Shown: piece after piece, positions 21,404-21,628 of the stretch | Layout: each line of letters starts with the position of its first letter | Position numbering within the stretch: the first letter of the stretch is position 1 | Assembly (NCBI GenBank): GCA_910587555.1 | Contig: CAJULV010000054.1 | Coordinates: 6,233-27,860 of the forward strand | Direction: 5' to 3' | Source of the DNA: an uncultured Acetatifactor sp. | Lineage (GTDB): Bacteria; Bacillota; Clostridia; Lachnospirales; Lachnospiraceae | DNA length: 21,628 nucleotides | Translations under genes and position numbers: made by a program | Notes under the pieces: generated by a model | The model's database searches: none | What the model was told of the DNA's origin: nothing | The model's input: only the letters and a program-made list of their open reading frames with translations

Positions 21404-21628
21404 ATGAAAAAATTCTTATCAGCCATTGCGTTTGTATCCATTGCCATGGTGACAGGCAGTATTGTCTCCTATGCGGTAAATCAAAGTTCCCCTGAAATCC
21501 AGGGGGCGGCACAGGAAAATCGAACAAGCGTTTCCTGCGAAGTGACAGGTTGTACGCAGACGGAAGTACACCAACACGGACTTTGCGGCATTGACGGCTG
21601 TACACAGACCGGTGAACACAGCCACGGC
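21404..21628 (+). CDS. Secreted Cys/His-repeat protein (partial, runs off window)
   Basis: Seventy-five residues are visible and no stop is reached. A signal peptide covers about 1-25 (MKKFLSAIAFVSIAMVTGSI onward), then a short spacer and two 16-residue repeats: C-E-V-T-G-C-T-Q-T-E-V-H-Q-H-G from Cys45 and C-G-I-D-G-C-T-Q-T-G-E-H-S-H-G from Cys61. Cys45/61, Cys50/66, His56/72 and His58/74 align exactly, giving a C-x4-C-x5-H-x-H unit that could bind zinc or another metal outside the cell. Similar repeats occur in Lachnospiraceae exported proteins of unknown role, from memory. GGAGAGG precedes ATG 21404. Confidence 0.75.
   Translation, partial: MKKFLSAIAFVSIAMVTGSIVSYAVNQSSPEIQGAAQENRTSVSCEVTGCTQTEVHQHGLCGIDGCTQTGEHSHG

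Overview
The window looks like chromosome of a Gram-positive gut Clostridium, most likely Lachnospiraceae. The evidence is moderate GC, strong AGGAGG-type ribosome binding sites, an FMN riboswitch in front of a RibU-type ECF transporter, a BlaI/M56 regulator pair, and a holin-like (Hol-Tox) type I toxin family. No genus can be fixed from sequence alone. There is no rRNA, tRNA or CRISPR array.

Left part (1-6700, all minus strand). A TPR protein, a small Cys-rich unknown protein, a DUF434 protein, an MGT/GT1-type glycosyltransferase, and a fusion of an NAD-dependent epimerase/3beta-HSD-like reductase with an MBL-fold hydrolase. The last two look like part of a small-molecule or lipid biosynthetic set that continues off the left edge. 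This part is rich in short tandem repeats: 60 bp at the 3' end of the fusion gene, 56 bp before the glycosyltransferase, and 16 bp carrying Shine-Dalgarno-like cores before DUF434.

Centre (7000-11400). A TetR regulator precedes a three-gene ABC exporter (ATPase and two permeases). The same spaced dyad, TGACT-N14-AGTCA, lies before both tetR and the ABC genes, giving a self-contained local circuit. A convergent DUF4272 gene follows. Its upstream region holds a highly structured element of about 145 bp that can fold as a four-stem cloverleaf.

Mobile/accessory patch (11600-12720). Two tandem copies of a type I toxin-antitoxin module, each with a 29-30 residue holin-like toxin, a conserved promoter, a four-block leader that can hide the ribosome binding site, and a predicted antisense RNA of about 100 nt over the toxin 3' end. 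Between them is an internally deleted tyrosine recombinase. This is the most interesting region of the window.

Right part (12740-21628). A minus-strand operon encodes an ECF-type sigma factor, a membrane protein, an ABC ATPase and a permease. Divergent from it is a BlaI-M56 peptidase pair with an ABC ATPase and two permeases, with related dyads at the blaI promoter and before the ABC genes. Three ABC-2 exporters within 13 kb are thus each wired to a different sensor class (TetR, ECF sigma, BlaI/M56). The window ends with a riboflavin transporter gene under an FMN riboswitch and the start of a secreted Cys/His-repeat protein cut by the right edge.
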